Below, piece by piece: positions 53,048-61,847 of a DNA stretch of 64,000 nt. The notes below the pieces were generated by a model. The model did no database searches, was not told the DNA's origin, and was given only the letters and a program-made list of their open reading frames with translations. Source of the stretch: Streptomyces sp. NBC_00483 (lineage in GTDB: Bacteria; Actinomycetota; Actinomycetes; Streptomycetales; Streptomycetaceae); the NCBI RefSeq assembly GCF_036013745.1, contig NZ_CP107880.1:1860001-1924000 (forward strand). The letters are read 5' to 3'. Position numbers and translations under genes: made by a program. Numbering within the stretch: position 1 is the stretch's first letter; each line of letters opens with the position of its first letter.

Positions 53048-55476
53048 CCGAGCACCTGGCCGTACCGGCCGAAGAGACCGACGCGACACATGTGCCCGCG
53101 TGGCGCGACGCGAGTCGTACCGCTCAGGCCCGTGCGGACGCGCTGCTCGCCGAGATGACCCTCGAGGAGAAGATCTCCCAGCTCTTCGGTGTGTGGGTGG
53201 GCGCCTCCGCCGAGGGCGGTGACGTCGCCCCGCACCAGCACGACATGGAGGAGACGGTCCACCTCGACGAGCTTCTCCCTTACGGGCTTGGGCAGTTGAC
53301 GCGGCCGTTCGGCACGGCGCCCGTCGATCCCGCGCTCGGCGCGCTGTCCCTCGCCCGCACGCAGCGCCGCATCGCGGCCGCGAACCGGTTCGGCATTCCG
53401 GCGCTTGCCCACGAGGAGTGTCTGGCCGGGTTCGCCGCGTGGGGCGCCACCGCGTACCCCGTTCCGCTCGCGTGGGGCGCCTCGTTCGACCCGGACCTGG
53501 TCCGGCGGATGGCCGCGGCGATCGGCCGTGACCTGCGCTCGGTCGGCGTGCACCAGGGCCTCGCCCCGGTCCTGGACGTCGTACGTGACGCCCGCTGGGG
53601 CCGCGTCGAGGAGACCATCGGCGAGGACCCGTACCTCGTCGGCACGGTCGCCACCGCGTACGTCCAGGGCCTGGAGTCGGCCGGGATCGTCGCCACGCTC
53701 AAGCACTTCGCCGGGTACGCGGCCTCCCGCGCGGGCCGCAATCTCGCGCCGGTGTCCATGGGCGGACGGGAGTTCGCCGACGTGGTGCTCCCGCCGTTCG
53801 AGATGGCCGTGCGCGAGAGCGGCGTACGGTCCGTCATGCACGCCTACACCGACATCGACGGCATCCCGTCGGCCGCCGACGAGCGCCTGTTGACCGGGCT
53901 GCTCCGTGACACGTGGGGCTTCGAAGGGACCGTCGTCGCCGACTACTTCGGCATCGCGTTCCTCAAGACCCTGCATGCGGTGGCCGGTTCGTTCGGCGAG
54001 GCCGCGGGCGCCGCGCTCGCGGCGGGTGTCGATGTCGAGCTGCCCACGGTGAAGACGTTCGGCGACCCCCTGCGCAAGGCCATCGCCGACGGGTCCGTAC
54101 CGGAGTCCCTCGTGGACCGCGCGGCCCGCCGAGTCCTCGCCCAGAAAGCCGAGTTGGGCCTGCTCGACGAGGACTGGGACCCGACTCCTCCCGCCCTCGC
54201 GGGAGTCACCGCCGACCGCGCTCGGGCGACCGTCGACCTGGACCGCGAGTCCAACCGTGAACTGGCCCGCCAGGTGGCCGAGGAGTCGGTCGTCCTGCTG
54301 TCGAACGACGGCACACTGCCGCTCGCACCGGACGCCCCGGCCCGCATCGCCGTGATCGGCCCCAACGCGGAGACACCGACGGCCGTCCTCGGCTGCTACT
54401 CGTTCCCGGTGCACGTCGGCAGCCGTACGCCAAGTGCCCCGCTCGGCATCGAACTGCCCACGCTGCGCGAGGCGTTGGCGGCGGAGTTCCCCGGCAGCGA
54501 GGTCGTCACGGCGCCCGGTCTCGCCGAGGCCGACGCCACCGACACCGGCTCCGAAAGTTTCGCGGCCGCCGTCGCCCTGGCCCGCGGGGCCGACCTGGTC
54601 GTCGCCGCGCTCGGCGACCGGGCGGGACTCTTCGGGCGCGGCACGAGCGGCGAGGGCTGCGACGCCGCGTCCCTCGCCCTGCCCGGCGCACAGGAACAGC
54701 TCCTCGACGCGCTCCTGGACACCGGCACACCGGTCGTCCTGACACTGCTCGCCGGCCGGCCGTACGCCTTGGGCCGCGCGGTCCGGGAGAGCCCGGCGAT
54801 CGTGCAGACCTTCTTCCCCGGCGAGGAAGGCACGACCGCCCTGGCCGGCGTGCTCAGCGGCCGGGTACGCCCCTCCGGCCGGCTGCCGGTCAGCGTCCCC
54901 GGCGGTCCGGGCGCCCAGCCGTCCACGTACCTCGCTCCGCGCCTGGGCCAGGCCACCGAGGTCTCGAACCTGGATCCGGCCCCGGCGTTCGGCTTCGGCC
55001 ACGGCCTGACGTACACCACGTTCGACTGGAGTGATCTGGAGGTCGGCAGCGAACTCGCCGCCACCGACGGCGAGTTCACGCTCGCCTGCACCGTGCGCAA
55101 CACCGGCGCACTGCCCGGGACCGAGGTCGTCCAGCTGTATCTGCACGACCCGGTCGCGTCCGTGGTGCAGCCGGTGCAGCGACTCATCGGCTACGTACGC
55201 CTGCCGCGACTGGCGCCGGACGAAGCCGTACGGGTCCGGGTGCGCGTGCCCGCCGACCTCGCGTCGTTCACCGGGCGCGAGGGACGCCGCGTCGTCGAGC
55301 CCGGCGACCTGGAGCTGCGGCTGAGCGCGTCGAGCACCGAGCCCCGGCTCACGGCGCGGGTCACGCTCACCGGCCCCGTCCGACATGTCGACCACCGGCG
55401 CAGCCTGCACGCCCACTTCGCGTTCAGCACGCTCCATGCGGGAGATGGTGGGCGAGGCACGGCCACCGAACAATAG
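53044..55476 (+). CDS. bxlA: GH3 beta-glycosidase (beta-xylosidase-like)
   Basis: The 810-aa protein is a GH3 enzyme with the N-terminal TIM barrel (KHFAGY motif, nucleophile Asp300 in VVADYFGIAFL), the alpha/beta sandwich domain and a C-terminal fibronectin-III-like domain (FGHGLTYTTFDWS...). There is no signal peptide, so it acts in the cytoplasm on imported oligosaccharides. Together with the importer and xylanase, beta-xylosidase activity is most likely; beta-glucosidase cannot be excluded. GTG 53044 follows GGAGGAAA and overlaps bxlG. Confidence 0.82.
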   Translation: MTEHLAVPAEETDATHVPAWRDASRTAQARADALLAEMTLEEKISQLFGVWVGASAEGGDVAPHQHDMEETVHLDELLPYGLGQLTRPFGTAPVDPALGALSLARTQRRIAAANRFGIPALAHEECLAGFAAWGATAYPVPLAWGASFDPDLVRRMAAAIGRDLRSVGVHQGLAPVLDVVRDARWGRVEETIGEDPYLVGTVATAYVQGLESAGIVATLKHFAGYAASRAGRNLAPVSMGGREFADVVLPPFEMAVRESGVRSVMHAYTDIDGIPSAADERLLTGLLRDTWGFEGTVVADYFGIAFLKTLHAVAGSFGEAAGAALAAGVDVELPTVKTFGDPLRKAIADGSVPESLVDRAARRVLAQKAELGLLDEDWDPTPPALAGVTADRARATVDLDRESNRELARQVAEESVVLLSNDGTLPLAPDAPARIAVIGPNAETPTAVLGCYSFPVHVGSRTPSAPLGIELPTLREALAAEFPGSEVVTAPGLAEADATDTGSESFAAAVALARGADLVVAALGDRAGLFGRGTSGEGCDAASLALPGAQEQLLDALLDTGTPVVLTLLAGRPYALGRAVRESPAIVQTFFPGEEGTTALAGVLSGRVRPSGRLPVSVPGGPGAQPSTYLAPRLGQATEVSNLDPAPAFGFGHGLTYTTFDWSDLEVGSELAATDGEFTLACTVRNTGALPGTEVVQLYLHDPVASVVQPVQRLIGYVRLPRLAPDEAVRVRVRVPADLASFTGREGRRVVEPGDLELRLSASSTEPRLTARVTLTGPVRHVDHRRSLHAHFAFSTLHAGDGGRGTATEQ

Positions 55477-55487
55477 GTACGCCGGAC

Positions 55488-55500
55488 CGAAAATTTTTCA
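55488..55500. promoter_or_regulatory. LacI-type operator candidate, site 3 (xylanase promoter region)
   Basis: CGAAAATTTTTCA matches CGAAA-N3-TTTCG in 12 of 13 positions. It lies in the 276-bp gap upstream of the GH11 gene. A further TTTCG...CGAAA pair around GAAGCTTC is at 55627-55646. Confidence 0.5.
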
Positions 55501-55752
55501 GTCATCAACCCTCCTTAGAAGCCCCAACTCGCCTCTATCTGCCGCCTGTTGATTGAAGAAGCCCAGCTCGACAGTCGTTTTCCAAGGTCAACGGGGCCGC
55601 TCCACCCACCCGAGGCACCAAAAGTCTTTCGCCGAAGCTTCCGAAACCATTGACTCGCTTCAGCCCCAGGGCCACGATGTGCCGCACCGATCCCGGCAAC
55701 CGATGGCCCCGGGCGCTGCTGTGCTCGGCCATCGCCTTCACAAGGAGGACGC

Positions 55753-56442
55753 GTGCACGAGGACGACACCCCCACCCGGATCAGCCGCAGAGGCGTCATC
55801 GGCGGCGTCGGCGCATTGGCGCTCGGCGCCGCGTCCGGCCTGCTGCTCCCCACTTCCGCACATGCGGACACGACCATCACGACGAACCAGACCGGCACCA
55901 ACAACGGGTTCTACTACTCGTTCTGGACCGACGGCGGCGGCTCCGTCTCCATGACCCTCGGTTCCGGCGGCAACTACCGTACGTCCTGGACGAATTGCGG
56001 CAACTTCGTCTGCGGCAAGGGCTGGAGCAACGGCAGCCGCAGGACCGTCCAGTACTCGGGCAGCTTCAACCCGTCCGGCAACGGCTATCTGACCCTCTAC
56101 GGCTGGACGTCGAACCCGCTCGTCGAGTACTACATCGTCGACAACTGGGGCACCTATCGGCCCACCGGCACCTACAAGGGAACGGTGACCAGCGACGGCG
56201 GCACCTACGACATCTACCAGACGACGCGGTACAACGCGCCGTCCGTCGAAGGCACCAAGACCTTCAACCAGTACTGGAGCGTGCGGCAGTCGAAGCGCAC
56301 CGGCGGTGCCATCACCACCGGGAACCACTTCGACGCGTGGTCCCGCGCCGGCATGCCTCTGGGTAACTTCAGCTACTACATGATGCTGGCGACCGAGGGC
56401 TACCAGAGCAGCGGCAGCTCCAACATCACCGTGTCCGGCTGA
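55753..56442 (+). CDS. xlnC: Secreted GH11 endo-1,4-beta-xylanase, Tat substrate
   Basis: The 229-aa protein begins with a twin-arginine signal ([15 protein letters not shown] cleavage near 38), then a single GH11 beta-jelly roll. Catalytic glutamates are Glu125 ([10 protein letters not shown]) and Glu215 (ATEGYQSSG). It has no carbohydrate-binding module, as in S. lividans XlnC, which is also Tat-exported. It cleaves xylan in the medium to oligomers for the adjacent importer. GTG 55753 follows AAGGAGG. Predicted LacI sites lie upstream. The symbol is from architecture. Confidence 0.88.
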   Translation: MHEDDTPTRISRRGVIGGVGALALGAASGLLLPTSAHADTTITTNQTGTNNGFYYSFWTDGGGSVSMTLGSGGNYRTSWTNCGNFVCGKGWSNGSRRTVQYSGSFNPSGNGYLTLYGWTSNPLVEYYIVDNWGTYRPTGTYKGTVTSDGGTYDIYQTTRYNAPSVEGTKTFNQYWSVRQSKRTGGAITTGNHFDAWSRAGMPLGNFSYYMMLATEGYQSSGSSNITVSG

Positions 56443-56452
56443 CGCCGCCCCC

Positions 56453-56506
56453 AACCGTCACGTGCCATGGGCGAAGTACTCACTTCGCCCATGGCACGTG
56501 ACGGTT
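56453..56506. terminator. Very long bidirectional terminator hairpin
   Basis: A perfect 25-bp inverted repeat (56453-56477 with 56482-56506) and a 4-nt loop lie between the convergent xylanase and pepP genes. Confidence 0.9.
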
Positions 56507-56517
56507 CCGCGCCCCGC

Positions 56518-57927
56518 TCAGCCCGCGTGCCGGGCCATCCACGCCTCGACCTCGTCCGCCGAGCGCGGCAGGCCGGCCGACAGGTTCTCGTGGCCGTCGG
56601 CGGTGACCAGCAGGTCGTCCTCGATCCGGACGCCGATGCCGCGCCACTCCTCGGGCACGCTCAGGTCGTCGGCCTGGAAGTACAGGCCGGGCTCGACAGT
56701 GAGCACCATGCCCGGCTCGAGGACACCGTCGACGTACTCCTCGGTGTGTGCCTGCGCGCAGTCGTGGACGTCGAGGCCCAACATGTGGCCGGTGCCCGCC
56801 ATGGTGAAGCGCCGCTGGAGCCCGAGCTCGTAGGCGCGCTCGGCCGGGCCCTCGATGAAGCCCCACTCGACGAGCCGGACCGCCAGGTGCCGCTGCGCCG
56901 CCTCGTGGAAGTCCCGGTACGCGGCGCCCGGCTTCACCGCCGCGAAGCCCGCCTCCTGGGCCTCGTACACCGCGTCGTAGACCCTGCGTTGGACGGACGT
57001 GAAGGTGCCGTTGATCGGCAGGGTGCGGGTGACGTCGGCGGTGTACAGGGTGCGCGACTCGACACCCGCGTCGAGCAGGAGCAGGTCGCCGGGGCGCACC
57101 GGGCCGTCGTTGTCGGTCCAGTGCATGATCGTGGCGTGCTCGCCGGCCGCGCAGATGCTGCCGTAGCCGACCGCGTTGCCCTCAAGTCGCGCGCGGCGGA
57201 AGAAGGTTCCCTCGATCCACCGCTCGGACGAGGCGACCGCCTTCGACAACTCCCCCACCACATCGGTGAATCCGCGCACGGTCGAGTCGACCGCGCCGCG
57301 GATCTCGCCGATCTCCCACTCGTCCTTGACCACGCGCAGGTCGTCGAGCGCAGTCACCAGTTCGGCGTCGCGGTCGGCGTCCGTGGTGACGGCGGCCTCC
57401 AGGGCCGGGTCCACACCGCGGACGATGCGGGTGGGTGCGCTGCCGGTGGCCAGGTCGGCCGCGGCCGTGCGCACGTCCCGGCACTCGAGGCCGAGCACGC
57501 GCTGCGCCTCCGCGAGGGAACGGCGGCGGCCCATCCAGAGCTCCGCGGTGGCACCGGTCCAGAAGCCGTCGTCGTCGCGGCTGTCGCGCGGAAGCTGGTA
57601 GCAGTACGCGTCGTGGCCGCCGTCCGCGCGGGGTTCGAGCACGAGCGCGCCGTCGCGGGCCTGGTCCCCGGTCAGGTGGACGTACGCCGAGTACGGGCGG
57701 AACGGGTAGGTGTCGTCGTTGGAGCGCACCTTGAGGTTCCCCGAGGGGATCACGAGCCGCTCGCCGGGGAAGCGCGCGGAGAGTGCGGCGCGCCGGGCGG
57801 CCGCGTACGGGGCCTGCTCGTCGGGGGTCAGGTCGCGCCGCTCGGTGTCCGCCCAGCGCGTGCGCATCAGGGCGGACAGTTCCTCGGAGATCCCGGAGTA
57901 GAGCCCGTTCCTGCGGCCTTCCGCCAT
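56518..57927 (-). CDS. pepP: Xaa-Pro aminopeptidase (aminopeptidase P)
   Basis: The 469-aa protein is an M24 peptidase. The creatinase-like N-domain is followed by a pita-bread domain with five metal ligands: Asp in LLDAGVES, Asp in TADVTRT, His in GTGHMLGLDVHD, Glu in LTVEPG and Glu in VRIEDD. It removes an N-terminal residue linked to proline. ATG 57927 follows GGAAGG. It is convergent with the xylanase and divergent from the LuxR-type gene. Confidence 0.9.
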   Translation of the reverse strand: MAEGRRNGLYSGISEELSALMRTRWADTERRDLTPDEQAPYAAARRAALSARFPGERLVIPSGNLKVRSNDDTYPFRPYSAYVHLTGDQARDGALVLEPRADGGHDAYCYQLPRDSRDDDGFWTGATAELWMGRRRSLAEAQRVLGLECRDVRTAAADLATGSAPTRIVRGVDPALEAAVTTDADRDAELVTALDDLRVVKDEWEIGEIRGAVDSTVRGFTDVVGELSKAVASSERWIEGTFFRRARLEGNAVGYGSICAAGEHATIMHWTDNDGPVRPGDLLLLDAGVESRTLYTADVTRTLPINGTFTSVQRRVYDAVYEAQEAGFAAVKPGAAYRDFHEAAQRHLAVRLVEWGFIEGPAERAYELGLQRRFTMAGTGHMLGLDVHDCAQAHTEEYVDGVLEPGMVLTVEPGLYFQADDLSVPEEWRGIGVRIEDDLLVTADGHENLSAGLPRSADEVEAWMARHAG

Positions 57928-58127
57928 GACGTACGCCTTCCAATCCTGTGGGTGCTGGGTGTGTGCCGCGGCTGGTCGGCTGCGGTGGTCCGCGGCTGGT
58001 CGGCCACGGTGTCCCGCCGCCGGTCGGCCGCGATCCTCGCGCACCGTAGTCGACTCGGCGGCCCTCTGGTGCCCAGCAGCGCCACTGGCACGGATCGGCC
58101 ACGCGCGAGCCCGGGACGCAGCCGATA

Positions 58128-59123
58128 ATGCGCTTCATGACCAACGCGAAACTCGGTGCGTCCCTCCGGCTGCTCGGCCTCGACGACGCGGCGGCCCGGC
58201 TCTATCCGGCGCTGCTCGACCTGGCTCCCGCTCCGCTGGACGAGATCGCCGCGGCGGCGGGCCTGGACCGGACCGACGACCCGGCCGCGGCGTACGGCGC
58301 GCTCGTCGACGCGGGTCTCGCCGTGGCCACCGGGCCGGACGGGGACCCGGTGGCGCCGGTGCCGCCGGCCGCCGCGCTGGAGGTGCTCGCCCGGCACCGG
58401 ACGGCGGAGCTGGAGGAGTCGCGGGTCGCCGTCGGCGGTGCCTTCGAGTCGTTCCGCCGCCGACGGCTCGCCACCCACCGGGACACGCTCGTCGAGGTCG
58501 TCACCGGCGACGCCGTCGGACCCCGGACGCGGCAGGCCTGGGCGAGCGCGCGCGAGCAGATCCGCCAGCTGGAGTCCCCGCCGTACACGCCCATGCCCGA
58601 GTCCACGGACGACGCGCTGGCGACACTCGCCCGCGGCGTGACCCAGCGGGTCGTCTACTCGCGCGAGTCGCTGGAGCATCCGGGCCGCCTGCGGGAGTCC
58701 ATCGAGCCGTGCATCAACGCCGGCGAGCAGGCCAGGGTGCTCCCCTCGGTACCGGTCAAGCTCGTGATCATCGACGACGCGTACGCCCTGGTGTCGCTGG
58801 CCATCGAGGAGGCCGACGTGAACCACACGACGCTGGTCGTGCAGCCGTGCGGGCTGCTGTCCGCGCTGGTGGCCCTGTTCGAGCAGTGCTGGCGCCAGGC
58901 CCTGCCGTTCCACGGCCGCACCACGGCCCCGGGCGGCCTGCCGCCCGCCGACCGCCGTCTGCTGTGGCTCCTCGCGGGCGGCGCGAGCGACGAGACCATC
59001 GCCCGCGAACTGGGCATGAGCCGACGCACCCTTTTCCGCCGCCTACAGGTCCTGATGGCCCGCCTCGGCGCCGCGAACCGCTTTCAACTCGCGCTGCACG
59101 CGCAGCGCAACGGGTGGCTGTGA
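58128..59123 (+). CDS. LuxR-type HTH regulator
   Basis: The 331-aa protein has a C-terminal LuxR HTH (PADRRLLWLLAGGASDETIARELGMSRRTLFRRLQVLMARLGAANRFQLALHA). An N-terminal region resembling TrmB/MarR-type winged helices and a middle PLD-like or unassigned domain (VVYSRESLEHPG) precede it. This layout is frequent in Streptomyces regulators of unknown target. ATG 58128 or 58137 (MTNAKL) may be the start. It diverges from pepP. Confidence 0.78.
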   Translation: MRFMTNAKLGASLRLLGLDDAAARLYPALLDLAPAPLDEIAAAAGLDRTDDPAAAYGALVDAGLAVATGPDGDPVAPVPPAAALEVLARHRTAELEESRVAVGGAFESFRRRRLATHRDTLVEVVTGDAVGPRTRQAWASAREQIRQLESPPYTPMPESTDDALATLARGVTQRVVYSRESLEHPGRLRESIEPCINAGEQARVLPSVPVKLVIIDDAYALVSLAIEEADVNHTTLVVQPCGLLSALVALFEQCWRQALPFHGRTTAPGGLPPADRRLLWLLAGGASDETIARELGMSRRTLFRRLQVLMARLGAANRFQLALHAQRNGWL

Positions 59124-59189
59124 GGGATCCCCGCACGTACGGGTCGCCGCGGGGTCCCCGCACGTGCAGGTCACGGCAGGAGGACTGCC

Positions 59190-59876
59190 CTACTCGTGGT
59201 CGGCGCAGAGGTCGGCGGTCAGGGCCGCGCAGGCCCATCCCTCCCAGGCGTCGGGAGACCAGCCGCGGTCGCGGACGAGGACCAGGTACAGCTCGGGGCT
59301 GAGCAGCCCGTACAGCAGATCGGCGGCGCGGGTGACATCGACGTCGGCGCGGGCGTCGGACTTGGTGACCAACGCTTCGGCCGCGGCGTACTGGACGGTG
59401 TAGCGCGGGTCCGGGCTCGCGGGCCACTGCGCGGCGATCTCCGGATCCGTGGCCGCGGCGGCCGCGATGAGCGGCATGATCGGGGCGACCCGGCCGAGGA
59501 TCTCGCGCACCCCCCGCACATGGGCGCGGAGTTGGCCGGCCGCGGTGGGCTCGGCGCACGCGTCGCGGAACCAGTCCCGCGCCATCGTCGCGACCGGTTC
59601 GACGTCACCGGCGATGGACGTGTCGACGACGTCCTTGAACAGTGCGCGCTTGTTGCGGAACACGAAGTACACCGTCTGCACGGCCACGCCCGCGCGGTCC
59701 GCGACCTCCTGGAGACTCGTCGCCCCATACCCCTGCGCGACGAAGAGGTCCCGCGCGGCCGCGACGACCTTCTCACGGGTGCGCCGCGAACGCTCGGCCC
59801 TCTTGTCGGGCCGCTTGTCGATGCGCTTATCGATGTGTTTGCCGGTACCTGTGTCGGATCCCTTGACCGCCGCCAT
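59190..59876 (-). CDS. TetR-family regulator
   Basis: The 228-aa protein has a basic N-terminal tail (KHIDKRIDKRPDKRAERSRRT) followed by the TetR HTH (VVAAARDLFVAQGYGATSLQEVADRAGVAVQTVYFVFRNKRALF). It is divergent from the methyltransferase gene, with palindromic half-sites in between. It probably represses itself and the methyltransferase. Confidence 0.85.
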   Translation of the reverse strand: MAAVKGSDTGTGKHIDKRIDKRPDKRAERSRRTREKVVAAARDLFVAQGYGATSLQEVADRAGVAVQTVYFVFRNKRALFKDVVDTSIAGDVEPVATMARDWFRDACAEPTAAGQLRAHVRGVREILGRVAPIMPLIAAAAATDPEIAAQWPASPDPRYTVQYAAAEALVTKSDARADVDVTRAADLLYGLLSPELYLVLVRDRGWSPDAWEGWACAALTADLCADHE

Positions 59877-59905
59877 GCCCGGAGTCTATCTCTAGAGTCA
59901 GACAC

Positions 59906-59920
59906 TAGAGTTCAACTCTA
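59906..59920. promoter_or_regulatory. TetR operator candidate
   Basis: TAGAGTTCAACTCTA is a perfect 15-bp interrupted palindrome (TAGAGT-TCA-ACTCTA) between the divergent genes. Extra TAGAGT half-sites occur at 59893-59898, suggesting two adjacent operators. Confidence 0.6.
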
Positions 59921-59941
59921 ATTTCTTGGATGGGGGCAGCG

Positions 59942-60601
59942 ATGCACGAGACACGAACGGCTGCGGAGCTCGACCAAGAGGCGGCGGTGCGCCGCGCGCT
60001 GGAGGACTACTACCGGGACGGCAAGCCGCCGTGGGACAGCGGCGTCACACCGCCCGAACTGGTGGACGTGGTGGAGGGACCCGGCGCGCTGCCACCCGGC
60101 CGCGCCCTCGAACTCGGCTGCGGCACCGGGACCAACTCCGTGTACCTGGCCCGGCACGGCTGGCGGGTGGCGGCCGTGGACCTGGTCGACCGTGCGGTCC
60201 TGCGGGCCCGGGAGAAGGCCGACGCGGCGGAAGTGGACGTCACGGTGCTGTGCGGGGACGCCACGCGCCTTGACGAGGCGGGCGTGCCCGGCCCGTACGA
60301 CCTGTTCTTCGACCTGAGCTGCTACTGCGGCATTCCGACACATCGCCGCGACGCCTATGCGGCCGGTCTCACGGCGCGGGCCGCACCGGGAGCACGGTTG
60401 CTGATGTTCGGCTACGGCCCCGGGGTGCTCGACGACCGGTTCTCCGGGGTCACCGCGGACGAACTCCGTTCCAGGTTCACCGGGTGGCGCCTGACCGACG
60501 CGACCCCCGGCACGAACCCGTTCCCGACGTTCTGGTTCACCTTGCACCTGCTGCCCCAGGTGTTGGTCAGCGAGGCGGCGTCGCCGCATGGTCCTCGCTG
60601 A
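59942..60601 (+). CDS. SAM-dependent methyltransferase, class I
   Basis: The 219-aa protein has the motif I ALELGCGTGTNSVYLA and acidic motif II VAAVDLVDRA. The fold is typical of small-molecule methyltransferases, and a thiopurine-like N-terminus (YYRDGKPPWDSG) is present. ATG 59942 is chosen over 59930 because GGGGGC precedes it. The C-terminus overlaps the opposite-strand small gene by 35 bp. The substrate is unknown. Confidence 0.82.
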   Translation: MHETRTAAELDQEAAVRRALEDYYRDGKPPWDSGVTPPELVDVVEGPGALPPGRALELGCGTGTNSVYLARHGWRVAAVDLVDRAVLRAREKADAAEVDVTVLCGDATRLDEAGVPGPYDLFFDLSCYCGIPTHRRDAYAAGLTARAAPGARLLMFGYGPGVLDDRFSGVTADELRSRFTGWRLTDATPGTNPFPTFWFTLHLLPQVLVSEAASPHGPR

Positions 60602-60740
60602 CCGACACATCACCCCGTGCCGAACGAGGCGATGGCCGAAGCGTGAGTACATAGCGGGTGACCAGGGTCAGCAGGAGGTACACGCCGATGCCGCCGAGCA
60701 GCATGACGGTGCGTGGGGCCGTGCGTCGTTGCAGGTTCAC
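60567..60740 (-). CDS. Small single-TM protein coupled to the CMD-family gene
   Basis: A 57-codon frame starts at GTG 60740, overlapping the stop of the upstream gene (GTGA). The product has one hydrophobic helix (VMLLGGIGVYLLLTLVTRYVLTL) flanked by basic N- and C-terminal tails. The coupling and the TM helix support it, but the size alone gives no functional clue. Confidence 0.55.
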   Translation of the reverse strand: MNLQRRTAPRTVMLLGGIGVYLLLTLVTRYVLTLRPSPRSARGDVSVSEDHAATPPR

Positions 60741-61327
60741 ACGGGATCCCGGCCGCACCCCGCAGGGCGGACGTCGTGGAACCGCGGCGCCCCGGGCTCG
60801 GAAGTGAGTCTGGTGGCCCGGGCGGTGTAGCTGACGGCGTGGTACCAACCGCACAGCATGAACAGATCCAGGAGCTGCTCGGGGGCGAACTCCGCGTCGA
60901 GGCGCGCCCAGAGCAGGTCGTCGATGTCGTGGTGGTCGTGGAGTGCGTCCGTGGCGTCGAGCAGCAGGCGGTCGCGCTCCGCCGTCCAGCACGGATCCGC
61001 GCTCGCGCCATGGGTCAAGGACGCGACCTGGTCATCGGTGAGTCCGGCGCGTGCCGCGAAGCGTGCGACGTGCACACCCCATTCGTACTCGCAGCCGCAG
61101 CGGGCGCAGGTGCGGTCGATGACGATTTCCCGGTCGCGCAGCCCCAGGCCGAGGCGGCGACTGAGCTGATAGGAACCCCAGCCGTGCAGTGCCTCGGCAA
61201 GCTGTTGGTGGTGCGCGTACAGACGGAACAGGGCGATGGGCTCCTCGTCGGTCGCCATCATCCGGCGTAGCAGCGCCGCGGTCTCCGGTTCGTAGGGCGC
61301 TTCCAGGGGCGTGATGCGTTCGGGCAT
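60737..61327 (-). CDS. Carboxymuconolactone decarboxylase (AhpD-like) family protein
   Basis: The 196-aa protein has a CMD-type helical core. The catalytic-type site RTCARCGCEYEWGVHVA contains C-x-x-C and His in the AhpD manner, so it may have peroxidase or disulfide chemistry. ATG 61327 is chosen because GGGAGG sits just upstream (the frame begins at 61354). It diverges from the HxlR regulator, a common redox or quinone stress pairing. It overlaps the small TM gene in GTGA. Confidence 0.8.
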   Translation of the reverse strand: MPERITPLEAPYEPETAALLRRMMATDEEPIALFRLYAHHQQLAEALHGWGSYQLSRRLGLGLRDREIVIDRTCARCGCEYEWGVHVARFAARAGLTDDQVASLTHGASADPCWTAERDRLLLDATDALHDHHDIDDLLWARLDAEFAPEQLLDLFMLCGWYHAVSYTARATRLTSEPGAPRFHDVRPAGCGRDPV

Positions 61328-61338
61328 GGAACCTCCCA

Positions 61339-61393
61339 GCGCTTCTCTTTTCAAAGCAATGCCGGGAGCGTAGTGTTTCTAAAACCGAAGCGC
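61339..61393. promoter_or_regulatory. Candidate HxlR-regulated divergent promoter region
   Basis: An outer inverted repeat (GCGCTT at 61339, AAGCGC at 61388) and an inner CTTT/AAAG pair (61346-61355) flank an AT-richer stretch between the divergent CMD and HxlR genes. Confidence 0.35.
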
Positions 61394-61448
61394 CAGGCTT
61401 CTCGGACTCCACAGACTGCACAGACTGCACAGAGAGGAGGCTCGGACG

Positions 61449-61808
61449 ATGCCTTCGCCCCCGAAGCCGGGACACCCGGTGCGCGGCTCGACCACAGGCC
61501 GCCCCTTGATGGCGGCACTCGACCTGTTCGGCCGCCGCTGGACCCTGCGGGTGCTGTGGGAACTGCGCGACGACCCGCTGGGCTTCCGGGCACTGCAGCA
61601 GCAGTGCGACGGCATGTCCTCAAGTGTGTTGCGCCAGCGCCTGGTTGAGCTGCAGGACGCCCAACTGGTGGAGCGCGGCGGCCAGGAGAGCTACCGCCTC
61701 ACAAAACTGGGGCGAGAGGCGTACGAGGAGCTGCTCGGCCTGCACTCGTGGGCGGAACGCTGGGCCGCCGAACTCGAAACAGGACGTTCCACGGACCAGG
61801 AGCGGTGA
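61449..61808 (+). CDS. HxlR-family transcriptional regulator
   Basis: The 119-aa protein has the HxlR winged HTH: FGRRWTLRVLWELRDDPLGFRALQQQCDGMSSSVLRQRLVELQDAQLVER. It probably controls the divergent CMD-family gene. SD GAGGAGG lies 9 bp before ATG 61449. It is followed 39 bp later by nadC on the same strand. Confidence 0.85.
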   Translation: MPSPPKPGHPVRGSTTGRPLMAALDLFGRRWTLRVLWELRDDPLGFRALQQQCDGMSSSVLRQRLVELQDAQLVERGGQESYRLTKLGREAYEELLGLHSWAERWAAELETGRSTDQER

Positions 61809-61847
61809 CGTCCACCGCGCCGGCCTTACGTGACAAGTGAGGACCCT

